Of a DNA stretch of 64,000 nt, positions 50,103-58,691 are shown one piece after another. Below the pieces are notes generated by a model, which saw nothing but the letters and a program-made list of their open reading frames with translations, ran no database searches and had not been told where the DNA came from. Both the position numbers and the translations under genes were made by a program. How positions within the stretch are numbered: the stretch's first letter is position 1; every line of letters begins with the position of its first letter. The stretch is from Microcella sp. (GTDB lineage: Bacteria > Actinomycetota > Actinomycetes > Actinomycetales > Microbacteriaceae), in assembly GCF_019739195.1 (NCBI RefSeq), contig NZ_JAHHDS010000003.1, positions 1,798,001 through 1,862,000 on the forward strand, written 5' to 3'.

Positions 50103-51577
50103 TGGCGAGCGGCTGGTCGCTGCGCCAGCGACTGGTCGCAGGCATCCTGGTGCTGCTCATGATGGCGACCCTCGCGATCGGCGTGCTCAGCGTCTTCTTC
50201 GTGCGCGCGAATCTGGTGGCCCAGCTCGACGAAGAGCTGCGCATCACGACGAGCCGCCTCGAGCGCATCGCCGCACCCGGGCGCGGCCCCGCCTCGAGCT
50301 TCGAGGGGCCTGGACTGCCCCTCGGCTCGCTCATCGGTGTCGTGCAGAGCGATGGCTCGGCCGTCGCGGCGTACCTCGACGACAACGCCGTGGTGCGCGA
50401 GCTCTCGCCCCTGCAGGTTCGAGTGCTCGCCGCCCGTACCTCTGGCGAGCCCGACACCGTGCGGCTGCCGAATGGTCTCGGCGAGTTCCGCGTACTCACG
50501 ACGGCGACCGACAGCGAGACGCTGCTGATCGTGGGCATCTCGATGCGCGAGGTCACGACGACGGTCGCGCGACTCGGGGCCGTCATAGCCGCCATCCTCG
50601 GCGGAATCCTCATCGTCGCCGCCATCCTCGGCCGCGAGGTCGTGCGGCTCGGTCTGCGCCCGCTCACGCGCGTGCGCGAGGCCGCGACTGCCGTGACGGC
50701 CTTGCCGCTCGATCGCGGCACGGTCGCGCTCGCCGAACGACTGCCGACGCTCGACACCGACCCGAGCACCGAAGTCGGCCAGCTCGGCGCGGCCTTCACC
50801 CGCATGCTCGAGCACGTGCAGAGCGCGTTCGACGCCCGACAGGCGAGCGAGCAGAAGGTGCGGCAGTTCGTCGCCGACGCAAGCCACGAACTGCGCACCC
50901 CGCTCGCGGCCATCCGCGGCTACAGCGAGCTGACCCGCCGCACGGGGCACGAGCTTCCCGACGATATTCGCCACGCCCTGTCGCGCATCGAGTCGGAGTC
51001 GGTGCGCATGTCAGAGCTCGTCGACGACCTACTGCTGCTCGCCCGGCTCGATGAGGGCCGAGAGCTGCGCCGTGACCCGGTCGACCTCGCCTCGGTCGTC
51101 GCTGATGCGCTGGCGGATGCTCGCGCGACCTCGCCCGCCCACGACTGGGTCGAGCGCCTGCCGAGCACGCCCGTCATCGTCGCCGGCGACCAGCACCGGT
51201 TGCACCAGGTGGTCGCCAACCTGCTCGCCAACGCGCGCATTCATACCCCTGAGGGCACGCGCGTGACGGCCGCACTCGGCGTGCTCGAGCGACGCGCGAT
51301 CATCACCATCACCGACACCGGCCCGGGCATTCCGCCTGACGTGCAGCCCGTGCTCTTCGAGCGCTTCGCGCGCGCCGACACCTCGCGCTCGCGCGCGACG
51401 GGCTCGACCGGGCTCGGCCTCGCGATCGTCTCGGCGGTGGTGCAGGCGCACGACGGCGAAGTCACCTTCTCGTCACGACCGGGGGAGACCGTCTTCCGCG
51501 TGAGCCTGCCGCTCGGCCGGCCGCAGGGCGCTCACCCTGCCGCCGCCAGCGCCGGTTCTGCTGCGTCGAGCACGTAG
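50102..51577 (+). CDS. sensor histidine kinase with HAMP domain
   Basis: A 491-residue kinase. Two membrane helices (about 11-34 and 156-178) enclose an extracytoplasmic sensor of about 120 residues; a HAMP domain (LTRVREAATAVTALPLDRG) follows. The H box is ASHELRTPLAAIRGY, the N box VVANLLANARIHTP, G1 is ITDTGPGIPP and G2 GSTGLGLAI. It is co-translated with the response regulator. The C-terminal tail is Ala/Ser-rich. The signal is unknown. Confidence 0.92.
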   Translation: MASGWSLRQRLVAGILVLLMMATLAIGVLSVFFVRANLVAQLDEELRITTSRLERIAAPGRGPASSFEGPGLPLGSLIGVVQSDGSAVAAYLDDNAVVRELSPLQVRVLAARTSGEPDTVRLPNGLGEFRVLTTATDSETLLIVGISMREVTTTVARLGAVIAAILGGILIVAAILGREVVRLGLRPLTRVREAATAVTALPLDRGTVALAERLPTLDTDPSTEVGQLGAAFTRMLEHVQSAFDARQASEQKVRQFVADASHELRTPLAAIRGYSELTRRTGHELPDDIRHALSRIESESVRMSELVDDLLLLARLDEGRELRRDPVDLASVVADALADARATSPAHDWVERLPSTPVIVAGDQHRLHQVVANLLANARIHTPEGTRVTAALGVLERRAIITITDTGPGIPPDVQPVLFERFARADTSRSRATGSTGLGLAIVSAVVQAHDGEVTFSSRPGETVFRVSLPLGRPQGAHPAAASAGSAASST

Positions 51578-51586
51578 TCTCGACGC

Positions 51587-52432
51587 ATGCGCATCGCCGT
51601 CACCGGGTCAGCCGGCAAGCTCGGGCAGGCCGTCGTCGCCCACCTGGTCGAGACCGGGCACTCCGTGACCGGGCTCGACGCCGTCGGCGCACCGGGTGAG
51701 GGGTTCGTGCGCGTCGACCTCACCGACACCGGGCAGGTGCTCGATGCGCTGGCCGGGGTCGAAGAGCGCTATGACGGGCTCGACGCAGTCGTTCACCTGG
51801 CAGCGAGCCCTGCGCCGGGCATCCGCCCCGATACGGTGCTGCTGCAGGACAACCTGGCGATGACGATCGCCGTCTTTCAGGCTGCTCGCCGAGCCGGCAT
51901 CGCCCGCATCGTGCACGCCTCGAGCGAGACCCTGCTCGGGCTGCCGCTCACCGAGCCGCCCCCCGCGGTGCCGATTGATGAGGGCCAGCCGACTCGCCCG
52001 AACTTCATGTACGCGGTCGGCAAGCACCTCGAAGAAGAGCTCGGCCGCAAGCTCTGCCGCATCGACCCTGCCCTCTCGATCACGGGGCTGCGGTTCAGCA
52101 ATGTGATGGCGCCCGACGACTATGCCGAGTTCGCGTCGTGGCAAGACGACCCGGCGGTGCGCCGCTGGAACCTCTGGGGCTACATCGACCGTCGCGACGG
52201 CGCGCACGCGGTCGAGCGAGCGCTGGCCGTGCGCGGCCCCGGCTACGAGACCTACATCATCGCGGCCGCCGATACCGTCATGCGTCGCGATTCGGCCGAG
52301 CTCATGGCGGCAGAATTCGCGGATGCTCCGCTCACGCGCCCGCTGGTCGGCCGCGAGACCCTGCTCTCGATCGACGCCGCGCGGCGCGACCTCGGCTACG
52401 CGCCGAGCCACTCGTGGCTCGACCACGCCTGA
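51587..52432 (+). CDS. NAD-dependent epimerase/dehydratase (SDR family)
   Basis: A 281-residue extended short-chain dehydrogenase. The Rossmann motif is VTGSAGKLGQAVV at the N-terminus, and the catalytic pair is Y and K in NFMYAVGKHLEEEL. LAASPAPG and HASSETLLGLP are further SDR landmarks. The substrate is probably a sugar or sugar nucleotide but is not identifiable. TAGTCT (51575-51580) lies 6 bases before the ATG, so the message is probably leaderless. It follows the kinase after 9 bp. Confidence 0.88.
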   Translation: MRIAVTGSAGKLGQAVVAHLVETGHSVTGLDAVGAPGEGFVRVDLTDTGQVLDALAGVEERYDGLDAVVHLAASPAPGIRPDTVLLQDNLAMTIAVFQAARRAGIARIVHASSETLLGLPLTEPPPAVPIDEGQPTRPNFMYAVGKHLEEELGRKLCRIDPALSITGLRFSNVMAPDDYAEFASWQDDPAVRRWNLWGYIDRRDGAHAVERALAVRGPGYETYIIAAADTVMRRDSAELMAAEFADAPLTRPLVGRETLLSIDAARRDLGYAPSHSWLDHA

Positions 52433-52448
52433 CACTCGACCCCTGGTT

Positions 52449-52477
52449 TTGGACTGCAGGCTCGCGTGACGTATGCT
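52449..52477 (+). promoter_or_regulatory. promoter of the rplJ-rplL operon
   Basis: TTGGAC at 52449-52454 and TATGCT at 52472-52477 with a 17-bp spacer form a near-consensus housekeeping promoter. Transcription would start near 52484 and give a leader of about 275 nt before rplJ. Confidence 0.7.
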
Positions 52478-52483
52478 GGCCTC

Positions 52484-52758
52484 TTGCCATAGACCGCCGG
52501 TTGTCGTCATGCCTGCTCGCAGACACTGTTTGCTCGCAGAACATGATGACCGAAGGTTCGCACGCTTCTCTCGAAGCGGACGACGGCCCGCGCAGGTGTA
52601 CAGAACTGATACCGAGCATCCCGCTCTCTGACGGGGTGATCGAAGAGGCTCGTGCGCATGCGCAGGGGCCTTTCGTCATGTGTGCCGGGTTCGCGCCGCT
52701 CCTCGAGCAGCGCTCCGCGCGGTCGTGGTGAGACCCACGACAAACATTGAGGAGCACC
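52484..52758 (+). promoter_or_regulatory. ribosomal protein L10 leader
   Basis: This 275-nt untranslated leader contains ATAGACCGCCGGTTG near its start and CGCGCAGGTG near 52590. Both are characteristic of the L10(L12)4-binding leader that lets L10 repress its own operon. No credible gene is seen on either strand of the stretch 52433-52758 apart from short shadow frames. The ribosome site GAGGAG precedes rplJ. The assignment is from remembered leader features and position. Confidence 0.6.
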
Positions 52759-53274
52759 ATGGCGAACAAGGAAGCATCGGTCGCCGAGCTGAAGGAACTG
52801 TTCTCCAGCTCGACTGCCGTTCTGCTCACCGAGTACCGCGGTCTCACGGTCGCGCAGCTGAAGACGCTGCGCAGCACTCTCCGTGCAGACGCGTCGTACG
52901 CCGTGGTGAAGAACACGCTGACCAAGATCGCGGCGAACCAGGCAGGCATCGATTCGCTCGATGACATGCTGGCTGGTCCCTCCGCGCTGGCGTTCGTGCA
53001 CGGAGACCCCGTGACCGTCGCCAAGGCCCTGCGTGACTTCGCCAAGGCGAACCCCAACCTCGTGGTGAAGGGCGGCTACCTCGACGGTAAGCCTCTCGAC
53101 GCCGCCGAGGTCACCAAGCTCGCCGACCTCGAGAGCCGAGAGGTGGTGCTGGCGAAGCTTGCCGGCGCCGTCAAGGCCTCGCTGTTCGGCGCCGCCTACA
53201 TGTTCAACGCACCGCTGGCTCAGGCCGCGCGCGCGGTGGACGCACTGCGGCAGAAGCAAGAGTCGGGCAACTAG
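52759..53274 (+). CDS. rplJ: 50S ribosomal protein L10
   Basis: L10 (171 residues) anchors the L7/L12 stalk. It begins [38 protein letters not shown] and contains [17 protein letters not shown] and LAGPSALAF. The C-terminal helices that bind L7/L12 end [17 protein letters not shown]. It is the first gene of the rplJ-rplL operon and probably binds the leader for feedback control. Confidence 0.97.
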   Translation: MANKEASVAELKELFSSSTAVLLTEYRGLTVAQLKTLRSTLRADASYAVVKNTLTKIAANQAGIDSLDDMLAGPSALAFVHGDPVTVAKALRDFAKANPNLVVKGGYLDGKPLDAAEVTKLADLESREVVLAKLAGAVKASLFGAAYMFNAPLAQAARAVDALRQKQESGN

Positions 53275-53328
53275 TTCCAGCTGTCCGGTCGACGACCAAC
53301 CACACCAACCCTGCAAGAAGGAGAAATC

Positions 53329-53718
53329 ATGGCCAAGCTCAGCACTGACGACCTCATCGAGGCGTTCAAGGAGCTCTCGCTCATCGAGCTCAGCGAGTTC
53401 GTCAAGAAGTTCGAAGAGGTCTTCGAGGTCACCGCAGCGGCGCCCGTCGCCGTGGCCGCGGCCGGCCCCGCCGGTGGCGGCGCCGCCGCCGAAGAGGTCG
53501 AGGAGAAGGACTCGTTCGACGTCGTTCTCGAGGCCGCTGGCGACAAGAAGATCCAGGTCATCAAGGAGGTGCGCGCCCTCACCAGCCTCGGCCTCGGTGA
53601 GGCGAAGGCTCTCGTTGACGGCGCCCCCGGTGTCGTGCTCGAGGGCGCGAACAAGGAGGCCGCCGAGAAGGCCAAGGCTCAGCTCGAAGAGGCTGGCGCC
53701 ACCGTCACCCTCAAGTAG
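53329..53718 (+). CDS. rplL: 50S ribosomal protein L7/L12
   Basis: L7/L12 (129 residues) forms the stalk that recruits translation factors. The N-terminal dimerisation region is [30 protein letters not shown], an Ala/Gly/Pro-rich hinge follows, and the C-terminal domain reads [45 protein letters not shown] precedes the ATG. A terminator follows at 53735-53773. Confidence 0.98.
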   Translation: MAKLSTDDLIEAFKELSLIELSEFVKKFEEVFEVTAAAPVAVAAAGPAGGGAAAEEVEEKDSFDVVLEAAGDKKIQVIKEVRALTSLGLGEAKALVDGAPGVVLEGANKEAAEKAKAQLEEAGATVTLK

Positions 53719-53734
53719 TCACCGACTGCTCACC

Positions 53735-53773
53735 GAAAGCCCCGCCCGTCGTCAGACGGCGCGGGGCTTTCGT
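53735..53773 (+). terminator. terminator of the rplJ-rplL operon
   Basis: CGAAAGCCCCGC at 53735-53746 and GCGGGGCTTTCG at 53762-53773 are perfectly complementary. The centre holds a second small stem, CCGTC-GTCA-GACGG. The stem ends in AAAG/CTTT, a typical strong terminator. It is also in position to end the convergent LacI gene. Confidence 0.9.
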
Positions 53774-53805
53774 GCGTGCTGGCTCGTGGTGCCATACGTT
53801 GGGAT

Positions 53806-54828
53806 TCAGCGCTGGGCGGGGCGCTGCGCGGCGGTACTGGTGCGCACGGTGAGGGCGGTCGGCAGCAGCACGTGCTCATCGGGCGGCGGAGCGTCTGCGT
53901 GCTCGAGCTGACTGAGCAGCAGTTCGACGGCGCGCGCTCCTTGGCCACCGGGCTCTTGCACGAGCGTGGTGAGGCCGAACATGCCGGAGAGCGGATGACC
54001 GTCGACTCCGATCACCGACAACTCGCCAGGAACGGAGATGCCCAGCTGGCGTGCCGCCACCATGACGCCAATGGCGATCTCGTCGCAGCCGGCGAAGATC
54101 GCAGTCGGTCGCGTGCGCGGATCGCCAAGAACGGCGAGCCCGACCGTGAAGCCGCCCTCGATCGAGAAGTCGGCCTCGCGGAAGTCATCGTCAATCGAGA
54201 TGCCGGCGTCGGCGAGCGCGCGGCAGAAGCCCGTGTAGCGCTGCGAGTGCACACGGAAGTCCATCTGCTCGTTCTGGTCGCCGCCGATGTGCAGAATGCG
54301 CTTGTGACCGAGGCTGATGAGGTGCTCGGTGGCGAGCCGTGCCGTCTCGACGTCATCGATCGACAGAGAGGGAATGCCGTCGATGCGCCCGCCGATGCCG
54401 ACGAGCGGCTTGCCGAGCGACTGCAGCATCTGCACCTCGTGCGGGCTCAGGTCGATGGTCACCGAGATGACCGCGTCGACGCGCTTGCGCACGAGGAAGT
54501 AGTCGAACACCCTGCGACGAAGGTCACGGTCGGTACTCAGCCGGTACAGCGTGAGGTCGTAGCCGGCGCGGATCAGCGCGGCCTCGATGCCCTCGAGCAC
54601 TTCGGCGAAGTACCAGCGGTTGATGTAGGGGATGACGACGGCGACATTGCGCGTGCGGCCGGTGACGAGGCTCGCCGCCGTGCTCGACACGACGTAGCCG
54701 AGTTCAGCCGCCGCCGATTCGACGCGTCGCCGCGTGTCTTCTGAGACGTAGCCACGGCCACTGAGAGCGCGCGAGGCCGTCGACTTCGACACCCCGGCGA
54801 TGCGCGCCACGTCAGCGAGGATGCTCAT
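53806..54828 (-). CDS. LacI-family transcriptional regulator
   Basis: A 340-residue LacI/GalR repressor from the ATG at 54828. The DNA-binding domain is [32 protein letters not shown] with the hinge ASLVTGRTRNVAVVIP. The sensor domain has IFAGCDEIAIGVMV and VIGVDGHPLSGMFGL. It is a paralogue of the LacI at 21833-22870, but with a different recognition helix (KSTASRA against TATVSRA). It is divergent from a sugar ABC operon that has two LacI-type operators of matching spacing, so it is the likely local repressor. Confidence 0.93.
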   Translation of the reverse strand: MSILADVARIAGVSKSTASRALSGRGYVSEDTRRRVESAAAELGYVVSSTAASLVTGRTRNVAVVIPYINRWYFAEVLEGIEAALIRAGYDLTLYRLSTDRDLRRRVFDYFLVRKRVDAVISVTIDLSPHEVQMLQSLGKPLVGIGGRIDGIPSLSIDDVETARLATEHLISLGHKRILHIGGDQNEQMDFRVHSQRYTGFCRALADAGISIDDDFREADFSIEGGFTVGLAVLGDPRTRPTAIFAGCDEIAIGVMVAARQLGISVPGELSVIGVDGHPLSGMFGLTTLVQEPGGQGARAVELLLSQLEHADAPPPDEHVLLPTALTVRTSTAAQRPAQR

Positions 54829-54938
54829 GGCCTCGGGCCCTCCATTGGACGTCGGCGAGTGGGTGGACTGCGAACTGCGGCGGCGCAGACTCATCACGGT
54901 CGCGCTGTCGCGTCAGTGTAGCCCGTTTCGACGGTCTG

Positions 54939-54952
54939 TGGAACCGGTGCCA
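54939..54952. promoter_or_regulatory. LacI-type operator 1 of the second sugar locus
   Basis: TGGAACCGGTGCCA is a near-perfect palindrome (outer bases extend it to GTGGAACCGGTGCCAC) with the central CG step normal for LacI family sites. It differs from the maltodextrin operators (TGGAAGCGCTTGCA) at the core, in line with a separate repressor. It lies 111 bp upstream of the LacI start. Confidence 0.8.
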
Positions 54953-55082
54953 CGTGAGAACGGTCTCACGGCCCCAGCGCACGGTCGGCGACCCTGGGTG
55001 CTCGCGGAGAGTTCCGCAACGGATCGATAACGGGCCTGGCCGAACGGGTTGCGCGCTGGTCGGGCGTGACGTACCGTGACCC

Positions 55083-55096
55083 TGGAACCGGTTGCC
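55083..55096. promoter_or_regulatory. LacI-type operator 2 of the second sugar locus
   Basis: TGGAACCGGTTGCC shares the core AACCGGT with operator 1, 144 bp away, and lies 106 bp upstream of the binding-protein start. Paired sites at this distance allow looping between the divergent promoters. Confidence 0.75.
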
Positions 55097-55201
55097 GATG
55101 TCGCGCCATGGCGGGGCGTCGCAGCCGACCTCCACCACCCGCACCAACACCACCACGCGCGTCGCCTGACGTGCTGACCGACCTCAATGAGGAGGAAACA
55201 C

Positions 55202-56554
55202 ATGAGTTCCACCCTCCGACGCAGGCTCATTGCGCCTGCAGCGGCACTTGGTGCCCTCAGCCTGGTACTTGCCGGCTGTGCGGCCGCGACCGAAGAGCCG
55301 GGAGCCGGCGGCGACGCCGACTGCGCGGCCTACGAGCAGTACGGAACCTTCGAGGGCGAGAGCGTTGAGCTCTACGCGACGATCATCGACGTCGAGGCAG
55401 ACGCCATGGTCGAGTCGATCGCCGACTTCGAGGCCTGCACGGGCATCGAGGTCGAGTACGTCGGCACGCAGGAGGCGGAGACGCAGATCAACGTGCGTGC
55501 CGCTGCCGGTGACGCCCCCGACCTGATGATCATTCCGCAGCCGGGTCTGCTGCAGCGCCTCGTGGCCGACGGCTACGTCGTTGCCGCCCCGTCGGCTGTC
55601 GAAGACAACGTCGACGAGTTCTGGAGCGAGAGCTGGAAGGGCTACGGCACCATCGACGGCACCTTCTACGCCGCGCCTCTCATGGCGAGCGTCAAGGGCT
55701 ACATCTGGTACTCGCCCTCGGACTTCGAGGAGAACGGCTACGAGATTCCCACCACGTGGGACGAGATGGTCGCGCTGACCGATCAGATGACCGAGCGCAA
55801 CGAGGGCCCCTACCGCCCCTGGTGCGTCGGCTTCGGCTCGGGTGACGCCACCGGCTGGGTCGGCACTGACTGGGTCGAAGACGCTGTGCTGCGCACGGCG
55901 GGCCCCGAGGCCTACGACCAGTGGGTGACGGGCGACCTCGCCTTCAGCAGCCCCGAGATCACGGAAGCCTTCGACCTCGTCGGCGACATCCTGCTCAACC
56001 CCGAGTACGTCAACGGCGGCTTCGGTGGAGTCGACTCGATCGTCTCGACCAGCTTCCAGGATGGCGGCCTCGCGATTCTCGACGGCAACTGCTCGATGCA
56101 CCACCAGGCTTCGTTCTACGAGGCACAGTGGGGCGACGGCGTGACGGTTGCTCCGGATGGAGACATCTGGGCCTTCCTGACCCCGCCGATCGCTGAGGGC
56201 GACCCCTCGGCCGTCACCGGCGGTGGCGAGTTCGTCGCGGCCTTCAACGACCGCGAGGCGACTGCCGCGCTGCAGGCCTACATGTCGAGCGACACGTGGG
56301 CGAACAACCGCATCGCGCTCGGTGGCGTCATCTCGGCGAACAAGGGTCTCGACCCGTCGCTCGCCGGTTCTGACCTCGCCCGCCAGTCGGTTGAGATCCT
56401 CCAGGGCGAAGACACGATCTTCCGTTTCGACGCCTCTGACCTCATGCCTGCCGAGGTCGGTACCAGCTCGTTCTGGACCGGCATGGTCGACTGGGTCAGC
56501 GGAAACCGCAGCACGGATGAGCTGCTGACGTTCATCGACAGCACCTTCCCGTAA
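55202..56554 (+). CDS. sugar ABC transporter substrate-binding lipoprotein (alpha-glucoside type)
   Basis: A 450-residue family 1 binding protein. The signal peptide ends in the lipobox LVLAGC (C26). The mature domain starts with an acidic, Cys-containing stretch (GGDADCAAYEQYGTFEGESVEL) and has the AglE-like features FEACTGIEVEYVGTQE and APDLMIIPQPGLLQRL. Four further cysteines, such as those in DFEACTG and PWCVGF, could make disulfides outside the cell. An excellent ribosome site (GAGGAGGA) fits high expression. It is followed by a hairpin and then two permease genes. Confidence 0.92.
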   Translation: MSSTLRRRLIAPAAALGALSLVLAGCAAATEEPGAGGDADCAAYEQYGTFEGESVELYATIIDVEADAMVESIADFEACTGIEVEYVGTQEAETQINVRAAAGDAPDLMIIPQPGLLQRLVADGYVVAAPSAVEDNVDEFWSESWKGYGTIDGTFYAAPLMASVKGYIWYSPSDFEENGYEIPTTWDEMVALTDQMTERNEGPYRPWCVGFGSGDATGWVGTDWVEDAVLRTAGPEAYDQWVTGDLAFSSPEITEAFDLVGDILLNPEYVNGGFGGVDSIVSTSFQDGGLAILDGNCSMHHQASFYEAQWGDGVTVAPDGDIWAFLTPPIAEGDPSAVTGGGEFVAAFNDREATAALQAYMSSDTWANNRIALGGVISANKGLDPSLAGSDLARQSVEILQGEDTIFRFDASDLMPAEVGTSSFWTGMVDWVSGNRSTDELLTFIDSTFP

Positions 56555-56595
56555 CAAGCCTGGCGGCCTCGTGCCGCCGTGGTGACTGACACAAA

Positions 56596-56631
56596 CCTGG
56601 CCCATCGAGTTCTCTTGCTCGGTGGGCCAGG
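56596..56631 (+). terminator. hairpin between the binding-protein and permease genes
   Basis: CCTGGCCCA at 56596-56604 pairs perfectly with TGGGCCAGG at 56623-56631. It lies 41 bp after the binding-protein stop and 60 bp before the first permease. This mirrors the hairpin between malE and malF in the other locus and should lower permease expression relative to the binding protein. Confidence 0.7.
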
Positions 56632-56690
56632 TCGTCAGGTAGCGTGTGTCTCGAACCACGTGTTGCTCAAAACCAATGGAGGTTTAACGC

Positions 56691-57677
56691 ATGACGTCGG
56701 AATTCTTCTCCGATCTCGCTGCGAAGTTCGGGCTCATGTTCTTGGGGCTCGCCGTCTTCGCCGCCGCGGTCGGTGTCATTCTCTTCCTCGCCGATCGGGC
56801 CCCGAAACGGGGCCGTGACGTCTGGCAATTGCTCGCGTTCCTCGCTCCCGCGATGATCCTGCTGGGCGTCGGCCTCGTCTACCCGGCGATCAACACCGCG
56901 GTGCTCTCGTTCTTCAACCGCAACAGCTCTGAATTCGTCGGCTTCGACAACTACGTGTGGATGTTCACAGAGCCGACCATTCTCACCACTCTCGGCAACA
57001 CCCTCATCTGGGTGGCGCTCGTGCCCACCCTCTCGACCGTTTTCGGTCTCGCCTACGCGGTCTTCATCGACAAGAGCAAGGGCGAGAAGGTTCTCAAGTC
57101 GCTCGTGTTCATGCCGATGGCCATCTCGTTCGTCGGGGCCGGCATCATCTGGCGCTTCGTCTACGAGTACCGCGCCGTGGGGTTCAGCGAGCAGATCGGC
57201 ATCTTGAACCAGATTCTTGTCTGGCTGGGTCAAGAGCCGCAGCAGTTCTTGCAGAACTCGCCCTGGAACACGTTCTTCCTCATCGTCGTGATGGTCTGGA
57301 TCCAGACCGGTTTCGCGATGGTGCTGCTGTCGGCCGCCATCAAGGGCGTGCCCGTTGAGATCATCGAGGCCGCCCGTCTCGATGGCGCTAACGCCTGGCA
57401 GCAGTTCTGGAACGTGACCGTCCCGGGAATCCGCAGCACGCTCGTGGTCGTCGTCACGACGATCTCCATCGCGACACTGAAGGTCTTCGACATCGTGCGC
57501 GCCATGACCGGCGGAAACTTCGACACCTCGGTCGTCGCGAACGAGATGTACACGCAGGCGTTCAACCGCGGCGAGTTCGGGCAGGGCTCAGCCCTCGCGC
57601 TCGTGCTCTTCGTCATGGTGCTGCCGATCGTCGTCTACAACGTGCGCGTCATGCGCAAGCAGAAGGAGATCCGATGA
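56691..57677 (+). CDS. sugar ABC transporter permease (MalF/AglF type)
   Basis: A 328-residue permease with about eight hydrophobic segments. An extra pair of N-terminal helices precedes the usual six. The EAA loop reads EIIEAARLDGANAWQQFWNVTVPG. It lacks the large extracytoplasmic insert of the MalF at 28621-30234. GGAGG lies 9 bases before the ATG. The stop overlaps the next gene by 4 nt. Confidence 0.92.
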   Translation: MTSEFFSDLAAKFGLMFLGLAVFAAAVGVILFLADRAPKRGRDVWQLLAFLAPAMILLGVGLVYPAINTAVLSFFNRNSSEFVGFDNYVWMFTEPTILTTLGNTLIWVALVPTLSTVFGLAYAVFIDKSKGEKVLKSLVFMPMAISFVGAGIIWRFVYEYRAVGFSEQIGILNQILVWLGQEPQQFLQNSPWNTFFLIVVMVWIQTGFAMVLLSAAIKGVPVEIIEAARLDGANAWQQFWNVTVPGIRSTLVVVVTTISIATLKVFDIVRAMTGGNFDTSVVANEMYTQAFNRGEFGQGSALALVLFVMVLPIVVYNVRVMRKQKEIR

Positions 57678-58645
57678 GCGACGCGACCACGCGGGCCGAC
57701 GACAAGCTCGATCGACCCCTCGGCCAGAAGACCCCGACGACTGCGGCTGAAAAGGCGCAGGCGGAGCGCGAGCCCAGCAAGACCCGACGCGTCAAAGAGC
57801 GACTGACGTCACCGTGGGCGACCGCCGCGGCGATCCTCATCGCGACGCTGTGGACCATTCCGACCTTCGGTCTGCTCGTCTCGTCGTTCCGCACGCCCGA
57901 AGAGATTCGCTCGAACGGCTGGTGGAACATCTTCGTCAGCCCGAGCTTCACGCTCGAGAACTACTTCGAGGTGCTCACCGTGTCGGGCGCCTCGTCGGCC
58001 AACCTCGGCCAGTACTTCGTGAACTCGCTCGTCATCGCGATTCCGGCGGCGCTCTTCCCGATCGCGATCGCGACGATGGCTGCCTACGCCTTTGCGTGGA
58101 TCAAGTTCAAGGGTTCTGGGGCGCTGTTCGTGCTCGTGTTCGCCCTGCAGATCGTGCCGCTGCAGATGGCCCTCGTGCCGCTGCTGCAGATCTTCTCGCA
58201 GGTGCTCGGCATCAGCGGCACCTTCCCGGCTGTCTGGATCGCGCACACGATCTTCGGCCTGCCGCTGTGCATCTTCCTGCTGCACAACTTCATCAGTGAG
58301 ATTCCCGGCGAAGTGATCGAAGCGGCACGGGTCGATGGTGCGAACCACACCCAGATCTTCTTCCGCATCATCATTCCGCTGTCGCTGCCGGCGCTCGCCT
58401 CGATCGGTATCTTCCAGTTCTTGTGGGTCTGGAACGACCTGCTCGTCGCCCTCGTGTTCTCGGGTGGCACGGCTGACGTCGCTCCTCTCACACAACGACT
58501 GGCCGAACTGGTCGGCAACTTCGGGCGCAACACCGAGCGACTGCCCGCCGCGGCCTTCATCTCGCTCATCATTCCGCTCGTCGTCTTCTTCAGCCTGCAG
58601 CGCTACTTCGTGCGCGGCCTTCTGGCGGGGTCGACGAAGGGCTGA
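57674..58645 (+). CDS. sugar ABC transporter permease (MalG/AglG type)
   Basis: A 323-residue permease with a hydrophilic N-terminal tail of about 45 residues and six membrane helices. The EAA loop reads EVIEAARVDGANHTQIFFRIIIPLSLPA and the end is YFVRGLLAGSTKG, as in MalG-like proteins. It is coupled to the previous gene by ATGA. No ATPase gene follows, so the transporter probably uses a shared MsmK/MalK-type ATPase encoded elsewhere. Confidence 0.92.
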   Translation: MSDATTRADDKLDRPLGQKTPTTAAEKAQAEREPSKTRRVKERLTSPWATAAAILIATLWTIPTFGLLVSSFRTPEEIRSNGWWNIFVSPSFTLENYFEVLTVSGASSANLGQYFVNSLVIAIPAALFPIAIATMAAYAFAWIKFKGSGALFVLVFALQIVPLQMALVPLLQIFSQVLGISGTFPAVWIAHTIFGLPLCIFLLHNFISEIPGEVIEAARVDGANHTQIFFRIIIPLSLPALASIGIFQFLWVWNDLLVALVFSGGTADVAPLTQRLAELVGNFGRNTERLPAAAFISLIIPLVVFFSLQRYFVRGLLAGSTKG

Positions 58646-58691
58646 TCCGCTTCACATCGAGAACCCCGGCGGTGCCGCCTAGGCTCAGCGC

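Larger units (their letters stand above)
54829..55201. other. 373-bp divergent control region of the second sugar ABC locus
   Basis: No gene is seen. Two LacI-type operators lie at 54939-54952 and 55083-55096, 144 bp apart. Near 55195 the ribosome site GAGGAGGA for the binding-protein gene appears. The region between the operators has no further structure I can name. Confidence 0.7.
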
